From assembly GCA_016933275.1 (NCBI GenBank), contig JAFGBI010000029.1, positions 1-37,300 on the forward strand: a stretch of DNA of 37,300 nt, in the 5' to 3' direction. Source of the stretch: Polyangiaceae bacterium. GTDB lineage: Bacteria; Myxococcota_A; Polyangia; Polyangiales; Polyangiaceae. The notes beneath the pieces are model-generated. The model was not told the DNA's origin. It made no database searches and saw only the letters and a list, made by a program, of their open reading frames with translations. Positions 9,792 to 18,030 of the stretch are shown piece by piece. How positions within the stretch are numbered: the first letter of the stretch is position 1; each line of letters starts with the position of its first letter. The position numbers were made by a program, and so were the translations under genes.

Positions 9792-12452
9792 CTAGCCCAC
9801 GATGAGATTGAGGATCCTCCCAGGGACGTAGACGAGCTTCCTGATCGACTTTCCCTCTAGGAACCGACGCACGTTCTCGTCGGCGAGCGCGCCCTCGCGG
9901 GCCTCTGCCTCGCTCGCGTCACGAGCGAGGAGCGCCCGGCCGCGGACCTTGCCGTTCACCTGGACCCCGATCTCGACCACCTCGTCGACGACCAGGGACG
10001 GGTCGTATGCGGGCCAGGCGACGTCGGCGATGCTGGGCGGGCGCGCGAGGCCGCCGCCAGCGGCGTCACCGCTCGACCAGAGCTCCTCGGCGAGGTGCGG
10101 TGCGAACGGAGCGAGCATCAACACCAGCCACTCGATCCCTTGACGGGGGGGCGCCTCCAGCGACGCCAAGTGATTGACGAGCTCCATCATGGCGGCGATC
10201 GCGGTGTTGAAGCGGAGGTGCTCGATGTCCTCGCTCACCTTCTTGAGGGTCTTGTGCAAGAGCTTCTGGGTGGTCGGGTCCGGTGGTGTGTCGCTGAGCG
10301 GCCTCCTGGCGACCGTGTGGACGCGGTCCAGGAAGCGCCGGACGCCCTTGAGCCCTGCTGTCTGCCAAGGCTTCACCTGTTCGAGCGGGCCCATGAACAT
10401 CTCGTACACGCGCAGGCTGTCGGCGCCGTACTCGCGTACGACGTCGTCGGGGTTGACGACGTTTCCGCGGGCCTTGCTCATCTTGAAAGCGACGCTCTGG
10501 ACCCGGGTTTCCCCGTCCACCTTGAGGCGGAGGCCCCCAGCCTTCTTCTCGACCGCGTCGTCGCCCACGCGGACGGCGGTCACCGGCACTCCCGTGCCGG
10601 CTTCGACGTAGTCCTCGTCGCCGGCGCCGGTCGTCACGCGATCCGAGCTCACCCAGCTGCCGTCCGCCTTCTGATAGGCAATGAGCTGCGGATCGCCGAG
10701 GATCATCCCCTGGTGCACGAGCTTCTGGAAGGGTTCGGGGTGCTTTACGACTCCAATGTCGAAGAGCACCTTGTGCCAGAACCGCGCATAGAGCAGGTGC
10801 AAGACCGCATGCTCTGCCCCTCCAACGTAGAGATCGACGGGCATCCACTCGTCGTAGGCCGCCGGGTCGAAGATCGCGGTGTCGTTTCGCGGGTCGAGGT
10901 ACCGGAGGTAGTACCAGCAGGATCCGGCCCATTGGGGCATGGTGTTGGTTTCGCGCGCGTACCAAGCGCCGTCCTTCTGGAAGAACCGCCACTCGAGGGC
11001 CTTGGCGAGGGGCCCCGCGGGATCCCCCCCGGGCTTGTAGTCCTCGAGGTCGGGGAGACGGAGCGGAAGCTCGCTCTGGTCCACCGCGATGGGGCGGGAG
11101 TAGTCGATCTCGTACGGGTCGCCGCCACGCGGGTCGCCGGCAGTTCGTACGGGGAAGTAGATGGGGATCGGTTCGCCCCAGTAACGCTGTCGCGAGAACA
11201 CCCAGTCGCGGAGCTTGTAGTTCACCTTGGCTTCGCCCAGGCCTTTGGCCGCCAGCCAGGCGGTGATGTCTCCCTTCATCTCGGCCGTCGTCTGCCCCGT
11301 GAACTGCCCCGACTGTACTGCGATCCCGGGCTCGGTGAAGGCGTTGGCGAGCGGGCCGTGGAGCGCACCATCGGGGCTGACGACCTCCACGATGGGGAGC
11401 CCGAACCGTGTGGCGAACTCGAAATCCCGCTCGTCGTGGGCAGGAACGGCCATGATCGCTCCGGTCCCGTAGGAACCGAGGACGTAGTCGGCGGTGAAGA
11501 CGGGGATGGGCTCGCCGTTGACAGGGTTGACCGCGCGGGCGCCGGTGAATACGCCGGTCTTCTCGCGGCACGCCGTGCGCTCGAGATCGCTTTTCGAGCG
11601 GGCCGCGGCCACATACGCCTCCACCGCGGGCCGCTGCTCCGGTGTGGCGATGGTGACCGTCAGCGGGTGGTCCGGGGCGATGACCATGTACGTGGCGCCG
11701 AACAGGGTGTCTGGACGCGTGGTGTAGACGCGGAGCGACTCCGATCGACCTTCGAGCCGAAAGTCTACCTCCGCGCCCTCGCTGCGGCCGATCCATTCGC
11801 GTTGCTTCGCCTTCGTCTCCGGCCAATCGAGGCCGTCGAGGTCTGCAGCCAGGCGGTCGGCGTAGGCGGTGATCCGGAGCTGCCACTGCCGGAGCGGCTG
11901 GCGGACGACGGGATGGCCGCCACGCTCGCTCTTGCCATCGATGACCTCCTCGTTGGCGAGCACGGTGCCGAGGGCAGGGCACCAGTTTACCGGGACCTCC
12001 GCCTGGAACGCCAACCCCTTAGCGAACAGCTTCAGGAAGATCCACTGGGTCCACTTCATGTAGCCGGGGTCGGTCGTGTCGATCTCGCGGGACCAGTCGT
12101 AGGAGAAGCCCAGCATTCTGAGCTGGCGCCGGAAGGTGGCCACGTTCGAGGCCGTGGTGGAAGCCGGGTGGGTACCCGTCTGGATGGCATGCTGCTCCGC
12201 GGGGAGGCCGAAGGCGTCCCAACCCATTGGGTGCAGCACATCCCAGCCGCACATGCGCCGGTACCGAGCGACGATGTCCGTGGCCGTGTAGCCCTCCGGA
12301 TGGCCCACGTGGAGCCCATGGCCAGAGGGGTAGGGGAACATGTCGAGGGCGTAGAGCTTGGGGCGTCCCGCTCGGCGCAGCGCGCGGAAGGTCTGGTGGT
12401 CTTCCCAGTAGCGCTGCCAGCGCCCTTCGATCTCGAGGTGGTCGTAGGCCAT
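9792..12452 (-). CDS. leuS: Leucyl-tRNA synthetase
   Basis: LeuRS charges tRNA-Leu with leucine in the cytosol. The 886-residue length is typical of the bacterial enzyme. Visible motifs are the HIGH-type HVGH (48-51) followed by PEGYTATDIVARY and GWDAFGLPAEQHAI, the CP1 editing domain with TTRPDTLFGATYMV and the GTGAIMAVPAHDERD region, the tryptophan-rich WAGSCWYYLRYLDP, and the KMSKS loop as KMSKA (657-661). A C-terminal anticodon-binding domain ends with RKLVYVPGRILNLIVG. I chose the ATG at 12452 (MAYDHLEIEGRWQRYW) because it matches the usual N-terminus. The frame is open a further 63 codons, but that part is Pro/Arg-rich and not conserved-looking. No T-box leader was recognised upstream. 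The ABC exporter gene follows after 1 nt. Confidence 0.97.
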   Translation of the reverse strand: MAYDHLEIEGRWQRYWEDHQTFRALRRAGRPKLYALDMFPYPSGHGLHVGHPEGYTATDIVARYRRMCGWDVLHPMGWDAFGLPAEQHAIQTGTHPASTTASNVATFRRQLRMLGFSYDWSREIDTTDPGYMKWTQWIFLKLFAKGLAFQAEVPVNWCPALGTVLANEEVIDGKSERGGHPVVRQPLRQWQLRITAYADRLAADLDGLDWPETKAKQREWIGRSEGAEVDFRLEGRSESLRVYTTRPDTLFGATYMVIAPDHPLTVTIATPEQRPAVEAYVAAARSKSDLERTACREKTGVFTGARAVNPVNGEPIPVFTADYVLGSYGTGAIMAVPAHDERDFEFATRFGLPIVEVVSPDGALHGPLANAFTEPGIAVQSGQFTGQTTAEMKGDITAWLAAKGLGEAKVNYKLRDWVFSRQRYWGEPIPIYFPVRTAGDPRGGDPYEIDYSRPIAVDQSELPLRLPDLEDYKPGGDPAGPLAKALEWRFFQKDGAWYARETNTMPQWAGSCWYYLRYLDPRNDTAIFDPAAYDEWMPVDLYVGGAEHAVLHLLYARFWHKVLFDIGVVKHPEPFQKLVHQGMILGDPQLIAYQKADGSWVSSDRVTTGAGDEDYVEAGTGVPVTAVRVGDDAVEKKAGGLRLKVDGETRVQSVAFKMSKARGNVVNPDDVVREYGADSLRVYEMFMGPLEQVKPWQTAGLKGVRRFLDRVHTVARRPLSDTPPDPTTQKLLHKTLKKVSEDIEHLRFNTAIAAMMELVNHLASLEAPPRQGIEWLVLMLAPFAPHLAEELWSSGDAAGGGLARPPSIADVAWPAYDPSLVVDEVVEIGVQVNGKVRGRALLARDASEAEAREGALADENVRRFLEGKSIRKLVYVPGRILNLIVG

Positions 12453-12753
12453 GGCGGGTTCGTGTAGCAGATATGCGGAGCCCGAGGGGAGGGAATCGGG
12501 CCTCTGGCCGGCAGGTTGGGGGGCCTTCAGGGGGCGGTGCCGTTCCTTCTGGGGGGTCCGAGGCCAGAACCGGGCGCAGAACCGAGTTACCTGAACGTGC
12601 GTTGGCCTGTGCCAAAGCTGTTGTTTCCCGTGGAACCGCAAGCCGCCGGCCGCCGCACCGTTTCGGCGTCGCGCCGGGCAAAGAACGAGGGACGTTCGGA
12701 AGATCGGGGGTAACGGTGCCGGACGCGAGCTCCTGTGTTACCGTTCCCCCGCC
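12453..12753. other. Divergent intergenic region between leuS and the DUF72 gene
   Basis: About 300 nt with no supported gene. It should hold promoters for leuS (leftward) and the DUF72 gene (rightward). I could not pick a reliable -35/-10 pair. The only clear structure is the bulged hairpin at 12706-12749, next to the DUF72 start codon. Confidence 0.5.
12706..12749 (+). promoter_or_regulatory. Bulged hairpin ending just before the DUF72 start codon
   Basis: GGGG(G)T-AACGGT (12706-12717) pairs with ACCGTT-CCCC (12740-12749) to form about a 10-bp stem with a small bulge around a 22-nt loop. The stem ends four bases before the ATG at 12754, where a ribosome-binding site should be, and no purine-rich site is otherwise visible. 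It could be an operator or a translation-controlling hairpin. Confidence 0.3.
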
Positions 12754-13404
12754 ATGATCACCGTGGGTTGCGCGGGATTCGCGGTACCGGCTACGCGGTA
12801 CTTCAAGGAGTACCTGTTCGTGGAGGTGCAGGAGACGCACCTAGCGGTGCCTGGACCGGGAACCGTTCGCCGCTGGCGACGTGAAGCTCCGAAGGGGTTC
12901 GAGTTTGCGCTGCTTGGACCGCGCGAGATCGGGCAAGAGGGGTTTCGGGCAGGGAAGGTGGTGGAGAACGCCCTCAAGATCCTCTCGGAGGTTGCCGCCG
13001 AGCTCGAGTCGCAGACGGCCGTCTTCGTGGCTCCCCCGGATTTCGTCTCGGGTCGCGGCAACAAGGCCGCGCTCCGGGAGTTCCTGCCCATGGTTCGGCA
13101 CCATTTCGAGCGGGTGGTCTTCGATGTGAGTGCGAGTTGGGATCCGGGAGAGGCCGACGAGATCGCCGAAGAATGTGGGACGTTGTCGGTTCGGGATCCC
13201 CTGGCGACCGGGCTCTCCAAGCGGTCGGTCGCGTATTATCGGCTCCCGGGACCAGCCGGGCACAAATCGCGATACGAGGATCCGGCGATCGAGAGGCTGG
13301 CCGAGATCGCCGCCGGAGGGCTCGCCCAGACCGCCACCTACGTGTTCACCAACGTGGACATGTTCGCTGACGCGAAGCGGTTCAAGCGGGCGATGCACCT
13401 CTGA
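12754..13404 (+). CDS. DUF72 (YecE-like) protein
   Basis: This 216-residue protein matches the DUF72/YecE TIM-barrel family. The start VGCAGFAVPATRYFKEYLF corresponds to the usual IGTSGWxYxxWxxxFY entry strand. FVEVQETH replaces the FNTVEINxTFY strand, RRWRREAPKGFEFAL matches the W...P..F.F..K strand, and the protein ends with a Y-V-F-x-N strand (TYVFTNVDMFADAKRF). Family members are usually 240-300 residues, so this one is compact. The biochemical function of DUF72 proteins is not established. The protein is cytosolic, with no signal peptide. The gene diverges from leuS and converges on a lipoprotein gene. Confidence 0.85.
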   Translation: MITVGCAGFAVPATRYFKEYLFVEVQETHLAVPGPGTVRRWRREAPKGFEFALLGPREIGQEGFRAGKVVENALKILSEVAAELESQTAVFVAPPDFVSGRGNKAALREFLPMVRHHFERVVFDVSASWDPGEADEIAEECGTLSVRDPLATGLSKRSVAYYRLPGPAGHKSRYEDPAIERLAEIAAGGLAQTATYVFTNVDMFADAKRFKRAMHL

Positions 13405-13529
13405 CGGACGATCGGTCTCACCGCGGACATGGGAGACCCCCTCTTCCCGCGGGCCATGCCCCCGTCGAGGACGGAGACCAACCTCCTTGTCCTGGTCGGC
13501 GGCCAAGCTGCCGGTCATGGACGAAGCGA

Positions 13530-13554
13530 GGCGCCAGACCAAGGATCTGGCGCC
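13530..13554. terminator. Perfect inverted repeat between convergent genes
   Basis: GGCGCCAGA and TCTGGCGCC form a perfect 9-bp stem with a 7-nt loop, midway between the DUF72 stop (13404) and the lipoprotein stop (13612). The position suits a bidirectional terminator, but no T tract follows on either side. Confidence 0.45.
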
Positions 13555-13611
13555 CCGTGATCGGTGGATGGCCGTCACCGAGGCGACGACCTCCGCAATT
13601 CCGAAGCGAAC

Positions 13612-14271
13612 TCAGATGTCATCGCTACAGGCGCTGGCGCCGCCCGCACCGGAATCGGTGAAATCGAGACACTGGGCGATGCAATCGACCCCGGCGGGGT
13701 CCTCGCCCTCCATGGGGGTGTCTCTGACGCAATTGACCAGAACGTTGGTCTCTTCTAGGGGATCGTCCCCGGTCAGCGCGGCCGCTCCGTCGCAGTCCGC
13801 CTGGAGGTAGTCATTACAGTCGTCCTTCCAGGCAGCCTCGATGCACTCCTGGTAGGCCACGAACTCGTCGATGCAGTCCGCGGTCCCGTTCGGCCCGGTG
13901 AACACGTCGCCGTCCAGGTCGATCCCGATGGTGTCTTCGGTTTCCTGGCACGCGGCGAACGCATCGGCACAGGTGGTCTGGAGGCATTCCACGCAGATAT
14001 TCGGGGAAGCTCCCCCCTCTCCGCCGACGTCCGTCCCGCCCGTATTGGCCCCGCCTTCGCTGGTTCCGCCGGTGCTCGTTCCGCCAGTCTCCCGGCCGCC
14101 AGTGCTTGGGTCGCCGCCCTCGTTGCCCCTGCCGCCAGTGCTGTCGTTCCCCACGTTGCCGGTGTTGGCGCCACCGATGCCATCGTCCGGATCACCTTCG
14201 GTAATCGTGCAAGCGACGGCGATCGAGCCGACCACACAGCCCAAGCCTACGACCTTCAACCAAGCCTTCAT
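13612..14271 (-). CDS. Gly/Thr-linker, Cys-rich lipoprotein
   Basis: This encodes 219 residues. ATG at 14271 has AGGGAGA six bases upstream and starts a signal peptide (MKAWLKVVGLGCVVG) ending in the lipobox SIAVAC. A flexible linker rich in GGTxxGGT-type repeats (about residues 30-90) follows. The C-terminal domain has about 13 cysteines in pairs (ICVECLQTTC, AFAAC, CIDEF, YQEC, DDC, ADC, NC, DCIAQC, AC), suggesting a disulfide-rich fold. This layout (lipid anchor, Gly-rich spacer, Cys-rich head) is common among surface lipoproteins of Polyangia-type genomes, and no enzyme activity is indicated. It lies 275 nt downstream of lnt on the same strand. Confidence 0.85.
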   Translation of the reverse strand: MKAWLKVVGLGCVVGSIAVACTITEGDPDDGIGGANTGNVGNDSTGGRGNEGGDPSTGGRETGGTSTGGTSEGGANTGGTDVGGEGGASPNICVECLQTTCADAFAACQETEDTIGIDLDGDVFTGPNGTADCIDEFVAYQECIEAAWKDDCNDYLQADCDGAAALTGDDPLEETNVLVNCVRDTPMEGEDPAGVDCIAQCLDFTDSGAGGASACSDDI

Positions 14272-14546
14272 GTCGATCTCCCTTTGGTGTCCCATCTCAT
14301 GGGTCACGGTTGCTCTCACCATCGAACCATCTGGCGCACCGTGCCGGTGCGAGCTCTCTCCATCGCTCCGGCCGCTGGCGCGACCACCGCCCCGCCGCTC
14401 ACGCGAGGAGCGTGCCGCGGTGCCGCCCCCGGGGCGGCACCGGCCGCGGAAACCTAGCGGCTCTGTGGATCCTTCGTCAATCCAACGGCCAAGGAACTCG
14501 CGGTCCCGTGGACCGCAACGCTGAATGGACGTGAGGTCTCGGGTGA

Positions 14547-16400
14547 CTATTCTCTTCCCTGCTTACCAGAGGGATCGTCCGACCCGTCGGCCGCTGGGTC
14601 CGGGCCGTTTGGCGGGTCGTTTTCCGCTGGGTCGGTGGCCTCCTCCAACGCTGGCGAACTGCGTCGTTTGGCTGCCGGGGTCTCATCCTGGGTCTGGAAG
14701 GCCGGCGAGGCCCGTCTCCTCGCCTCGCGCCGGACCTGTCGCGCTTTGGTGGTGGCTGCTTGGCCGTCCGGTGGCTCTCGGACTGACCGCATGGCTCGGA
14801 TCACGCGGGGGTTGGTCCGAAACCCCCCTGCGAACACCAGGGCAGCCACCAACCACCAGGGCGAATTCCCCAGCAGGGCGAAGGGGGTGGGGGATCGAAG
14901 CCAGGCGATCTCGGTGGCGAAGGCCTCCTCCCGGAAGGTGCCGCCGTGGCGAACGGTGCGACCGACGGGATCGATGAAGCCGCTGACCCCACTGTTCGTC
15001 GAACGGACCAGGTAGCGGCGGTGCTCGATGGCCCGGAACTTGGCGAGCGCGAAGTGGATCCATGGCTCGGTCGAGTCACCGAACCAGGCGTCGTTGGTCA
15101 TGTTGACCAGTAGATCGGGCGACCCCTCGTTCACGATCCGGTTCACGAACGCGGGGAGGATGTCCTCGTAACAGATGAAGAGCGCGATCTCGCGGTCCCC
15201 GAGCGGAAGGGGGCGGAAGGAGGTCCCCGGGCTGAACTGGCCGGAGTTCGGGGACCAGTCGTACAGGATGGGAAAGGAGTCGCCGAAGGGAAGGTACTCC
15301 CCAAATGCGAGGAGATAATGCTTGTCGTACCGACAGGTTGGGCAGATTTCTCCGTTGGCATTCGCGAGCAATCCGGAATTGTACAACACGTAGCGCCGTG
15401 GCCCTTCGACCGGGCGATAGAGCACCGCCCCGACGATCGCGGGGACGCCGAGGCGGGAGGTGACCCGATCCGCCAGGACTTGGCCTGCTCGTTCCTCGGG
15501 GACGGCCGACATCACGGAAGTCTCGCTCCAGACCACCAGATCGAGGGGACCGGCTTCGCGGAGCTGTCTGGTGAGTTGGAGGTGGCGGTGGAGTCCCTCG
15601 GCCTTGTTCAGCCGTTTTCCGAACAGGCTCATGTTCGCTTGCACGACCCCCACCGTCGCCTTCGGTGCCGCCTTCACCATCGCATCCACTTGCGGAATGC
15701 GCAGCGCTCCGTAGAGCAGGGCGGCGACGACGAGTGCCGCCCAACGTGCGACGTGTCGACCCCGTTCGATGTGGGCGGCCGCGCGGGCGCGGGGCCCCGC
15801 GGTTGCGTGCTTCGTCGTGCGCCGCTCGAGCCAGGCGAGGAGCGGTGCGGCGAGGACGAGATTCGCGGCCACCAGCACCAGGACCACCAGGATCGGACCA
15901 CCAAGCTCCGCGAGCTGGAGCAGGATGGGTATCTGGTGGACCGTGGCGGCGTAGGTCCAGGGGAAGAGCAACGGGAAGACTTGCTCGCTCGCGGCGAAAG
16001 CGGCGGCGAAGACGAGCCCCGGGGGCCAGCCGCGTCGCTCGGCGCGCGCGTAGAGCCAGCCGCAGAGCGCCATGCGGCCCGCTTGGTAGGCGGACAGGAT
16101 CGCCACGAACAGCAGGCACAAAGGGGCAGGGAACCCGCTGAACGTCTTCAGCATGTCGTTCAGCCAGTAGAAGCCGAACACAGTCATGGTGAAGCCCGCC
16201 ACCCACCCCGAGGCGGTGGCACGGCCTACCGACGCCCCCCGCAAGGCGACGATCAGGGGGACGAGGGCCATGAACGAGAGGGGCCAGAGGTCCATCCCTG
16301 GAAATGCGAGGAAGTACGCGAAGCCGGACCCGAAGGCGAGCGCGTGAGCGGGCCAGCGAGTGACGAGCGGGGAGTCCGAGACCATGAGTCGAAGGCTCAC
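14547..16400 (-). CDS. lnt: Apolipoprotein N-acyltransferase
   Basis: Lnt transfers an acyl chain from phospholipid to the N-terminal diacylglyceryl-Cys of lipoproteins in the inner membrane. The 617-residue product has an N-terminal block of about seven hydrophobic helices (to residue ~235), then a nitrilase-like domain with the catalytic triad Glu293 (VVWSETS), Lys360 (YDKHYLLAFGEYLPFG) and Cys410 (FICYED). The spacing is close to that of the E. coli enzyme (267/335/387). NMTNDAWFGDS and EHRRYLVRSTNSG are also family motifs. A helix near 512-527 precedes a charged, disordered tail of ~85 residues that E. coli Lnt lacks. The start is GTG at 16400, overlapping the stop of a small upstream lipoprotein gene (GTGA). 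Several lipoproteins encoded in this window are potential substrates. Confidence 0.96.
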   Translation of the reverse strand: MSLRLMVSDSPLVTRWPAHALAFGSGFAYFLAFPGMDLWPLSFMALVPLIVALRGASVGRATASGWVAGFTMTVFGFYWLNDMLKTFSGFPAPLCLLFVAILSAYQAGRMALCGWLYARAERRGWPPGLVFAAAFAASEQVFPLLFPWTYAATVHQIPILLQLAELGGPILVVLVLVAANLVLAAPLLAWLERRTTKHATAGPRARAAAHIERGRHVARWAALVVAALLYGALRIPQVDAMVKAAPKATVGVVQANMSLFGKRLNKAEGLHRHLQLTRQLREAGPLDLVVWSETSVMSAVPEERAGQVLADRVTSRLGVPAIVGAVLYRPVEGPRRYVLYNSGLLANANGEICPTCRYDKHYLLAFGEYLPFGDSFPILYDWSPNSGQFSPGTSFRPLPLGDREIALFICYEDILPAFVNRIVNEGSPDLLVNMTNDAWFGDSTEPWIHFALAKFRAIEHRRYLVRSTNSGVSGFIDPVGRTVRHGGTFREEAFATEIAWLRSPTPFALLGNSPWWLVAALVFAGGFRTNPRVIRAMRSVREPPDGQAATTKARQVRREARRRASPAFQTQDETPAAKRRSSPALEEATDPAENDPPNGPDPAADGSDDPSGKQGRE

Positions 16401-16651
16401 CGGGTTGGCGTCGCGGGAGGCGAGGCGGATGGGTTGCTGGTGGGCGGCCGGCTTTCGGCGCCGGGTCTGATTGGCGTTCGAGGGTTTCGGGATCCCGAAG
16501 TCCTCGCTGCTCTGCGGCTACCCCGGGGAGTCGGGGTGCTCGCGGTAGGCGTGTCCCCGGGGGCTCGCTCGCGCGCGGGTGCGGTCAGGTCCGCGCAAGC
16601 GGGCAGTTGAGCGAGGAGGAAGGCGAGGAGCAGGGCCGAGGCGGCGCGCAT
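16397..16651 (-). CDS. Small lipoprotein translationally coupled to lnt
   Basis: An 84-residue ORF with a clear signal peptide: MRAASALLLAFLLAQ followed by the lipobox LPAC (Cys19). The mature part (about 66 residues) is rich in Pro, Thr, Arg and Ser and looks disordered. Its TGA overlaps the lnt GTG start by 4 nt (GTGA), which supports both its reality and coupled translation. No strong ribosome site precedes the ATG at 16651. I recognise no family. It may be a substrate of Lnt or simply a leader gene driving lnt translation. Confidence 0.6.
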   Translation of the reverse strand: MRAASALLLAFLLAQLPACADLTAPARERAPGDTPTASTPTPRGSRRAARTSGSRNPRTPIRPGAESRPPTSNPSASPPATPTR

Positions 16652-16791
16652 GGCTGCCTAGTTACGGCCGAGTCGCCGCGGGGCGCAAGGGCTGGGTGGA
16701 CCGTCGTCGGGGAGCGAGCGTTCTTGGCTCTGGCGGACCGGGGCGGGGCCGAAGCCTGGCGCAGCCCTTGCCACGGCCCGCCCCTGCGAGA

Positions 16792-18030
16792 ATGATTCGG
16801 GCAGTGCCCACCATCCTGCACATCGAAGACGATCCGGCCAATCGCCTGCTGGTACGAAAGCTCCTCTCCCCTCAAGGATTCGACGTCATCGACGCGACCG
16901 ACGGGCTAGAGGGGATCCGGAAGGCTCGCGCCGACCGTCCGGATCTCATCCTGGTCGATATTGCCATCCCCGGCATGGACGGCTACGAGGTAACGCTCCG
17001 TCTCCGCGCTGAGCCCAAGCTCCAAGGCGTTCCCATCGTGGCCATCACCGCCGAAGGGAGCCGGGACGCGAGTCTCGCGGTTGGGTGTGACGGGTTCCTG
17101 CAGAAGCCGATCGACGCCCGTTCCTTCGCCCGCAACGTGCGCGGCTATCTCAAGGGTCACCGCGAGGCGACCTCGGCGGATCGTACCGATACCCACCTTC
17201 GCGCCCAGAGTCAGCGGATCGTGGGCCACCTCGAGGAGAAGATCGCCGAGCTCAGCGCGGCCAACCAGCAGCTCCGCGAAGTCGCCGAGGCTCGCAAGGC
17301 ATTCTACCGCAACATCTCGCACGAGCTTGCCACCCCGATGACGCCCATCGTCGGCTACGTGAAGCTGCTTCGAGACGAAGAGCTCGGCCCGCTGAGCAAG
17401 GCACAGGGGAAGGCGATGAGCGCCTTGGACGACTGCGTGCAACGTCTGCGGGGTCTGATCGAGAACCTGCTCGATGTCACGGCCATCGAAACCGGGAAGC
17501 TCCGGTTCGCGCTCCACGAGTACGATCTCGTGGACGTGGTACGGAAGGCGGTGGACAAGCACCGACCCTCAGTGGCGCAGAAGCCATGTCGCATGTTGTT
17601 GGAGTTGCCTTCTTCGCTTCCAGGACTGGGCGATGGTTTGCGGATCGGACGTGCCGTGGAGCAATTGCTGGACAACGCAGTGAAGTTTACCCCCGCCGGG
17701 GGCACGATTGGCGTGCGCGCGCGCCAGATCAGCGAAGGGACCTTCGAGGTGTGCATCGCCGACACGGGGCCTGGGCTTCCCGTCGGCTTGGCGGAGCGGG
17801 TCTTCGAGCCGTTCTACCAGGTGGATGGTTCACCAACCCGAAGCCATGGGGGCACAGGGGTTGGGCTAGCGATTGCGCGCGGGATCGTCGAGGGGCACGG
17901 CGGCACCACACGGGTCGAGTCGCCCTCCCAACAGGAGGTACAGGGGGAAGTCCTGGCGGGAGCCGCTTTCTTCCTCTTCCTCCCCGCGCGCCCGGCGTCC
18001 CTCGTGGCGGGGGTCGCGGTCTCACGGTGA
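16792..18030 (+). CDS. Receiver domain-histidine kinase hybrid
   Basis: A 412-residue soluble signalling protein. The N-terminal receiver domain (about 6-122) has the acidic pair Asp13/Asp14, phospho-acceptor Asp56 (LILVDIAIPGMDGYE) and Lys105 (FLQKPID). A coiled-coil linker (about 140-170) leads to HisKA with His177 (FYRNISHELATPMTP), then a HATPase domain with the N-box QLLDNAVKFTP, DTGPGLP and GGTGVGLAIARGI. The lack of membrane helices and the leading receiver suggest that another kinase or phosphotransfer protein feeds it, a layout common in Myxococcota. ATG at 16792 is used because the receiver begins right after it (VPTILHIEDDPANR). The stop overlaps the start of a cysteine desulfurase gene (GTGA). 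Confidence 0.93.
   Translation: MIRAVPTILHIEDDPANRLLVRKLLSPQGFDVIDATDGLEGIRKARADRPDLILVDIAIPGMDGYEVTLRLRAEPKLQGVPIVAITAEGSRDASLAVGCDGFLQKPIDARSFARNVRGYLKGHREATSADRTDTHLRAQSQRIVGHLEEKIAELSAANQQLREVAEARKAFYRNISHELATPMTPIVGYVKLLRDEELGPLSKAQGKAMSALDDCVQRLRGLIENLLDVTAIETGKLRFALHEYDLVDVVRKAVDKHRPSVAQKPCRMLLELPSSLPGLGDGLRIGRAVEQLLDNAVKFTPAGGTIGVRARQISEGTFEVCIADTGPGLPVGLAERVFEPFYQVDGSPTRSHGGTGVGLAIARGIVEGHGGTTRVESPSQQEVQGEVLAGAAFFLFLPARPASLVAGVAVSR

Noticed and set aside
7754-9805. A ~680-codon open frame on the plus strand opposite the ABC exporter
   Set aside because: It is antisense to a well-supported transporter with intact motifs. The product is an Arg/Glu/Gly-rich shadow.
10095-12467. A ~790-codon open frame on the plus strand opposite leuS
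   Set aside because: It is fully antisense to a clear leucyl-tRNA synthetase. Its composition is the mirror of leuS codon bias and it has no recognisable domain.
12453-12641. N-terminal extension of leuS by 63 codons
   Set aside because: The extension is Pro/Arg-rich and unlike LeuRS N-termini. The internal ATG at 12452 gives the standard start.
12453-12753. T-box or other tRNA-sensing leader upstream of leuS
   Set aside because: No specifier loop, T-box sequence or terminator/antiterminator pair was recognisable.
15318-16610. A ~430-codon open frame on the plus strand opposite lnt
   Set aside because: Lnt has its full catalytic triad and topology. The opposite frame has only shadow composition.
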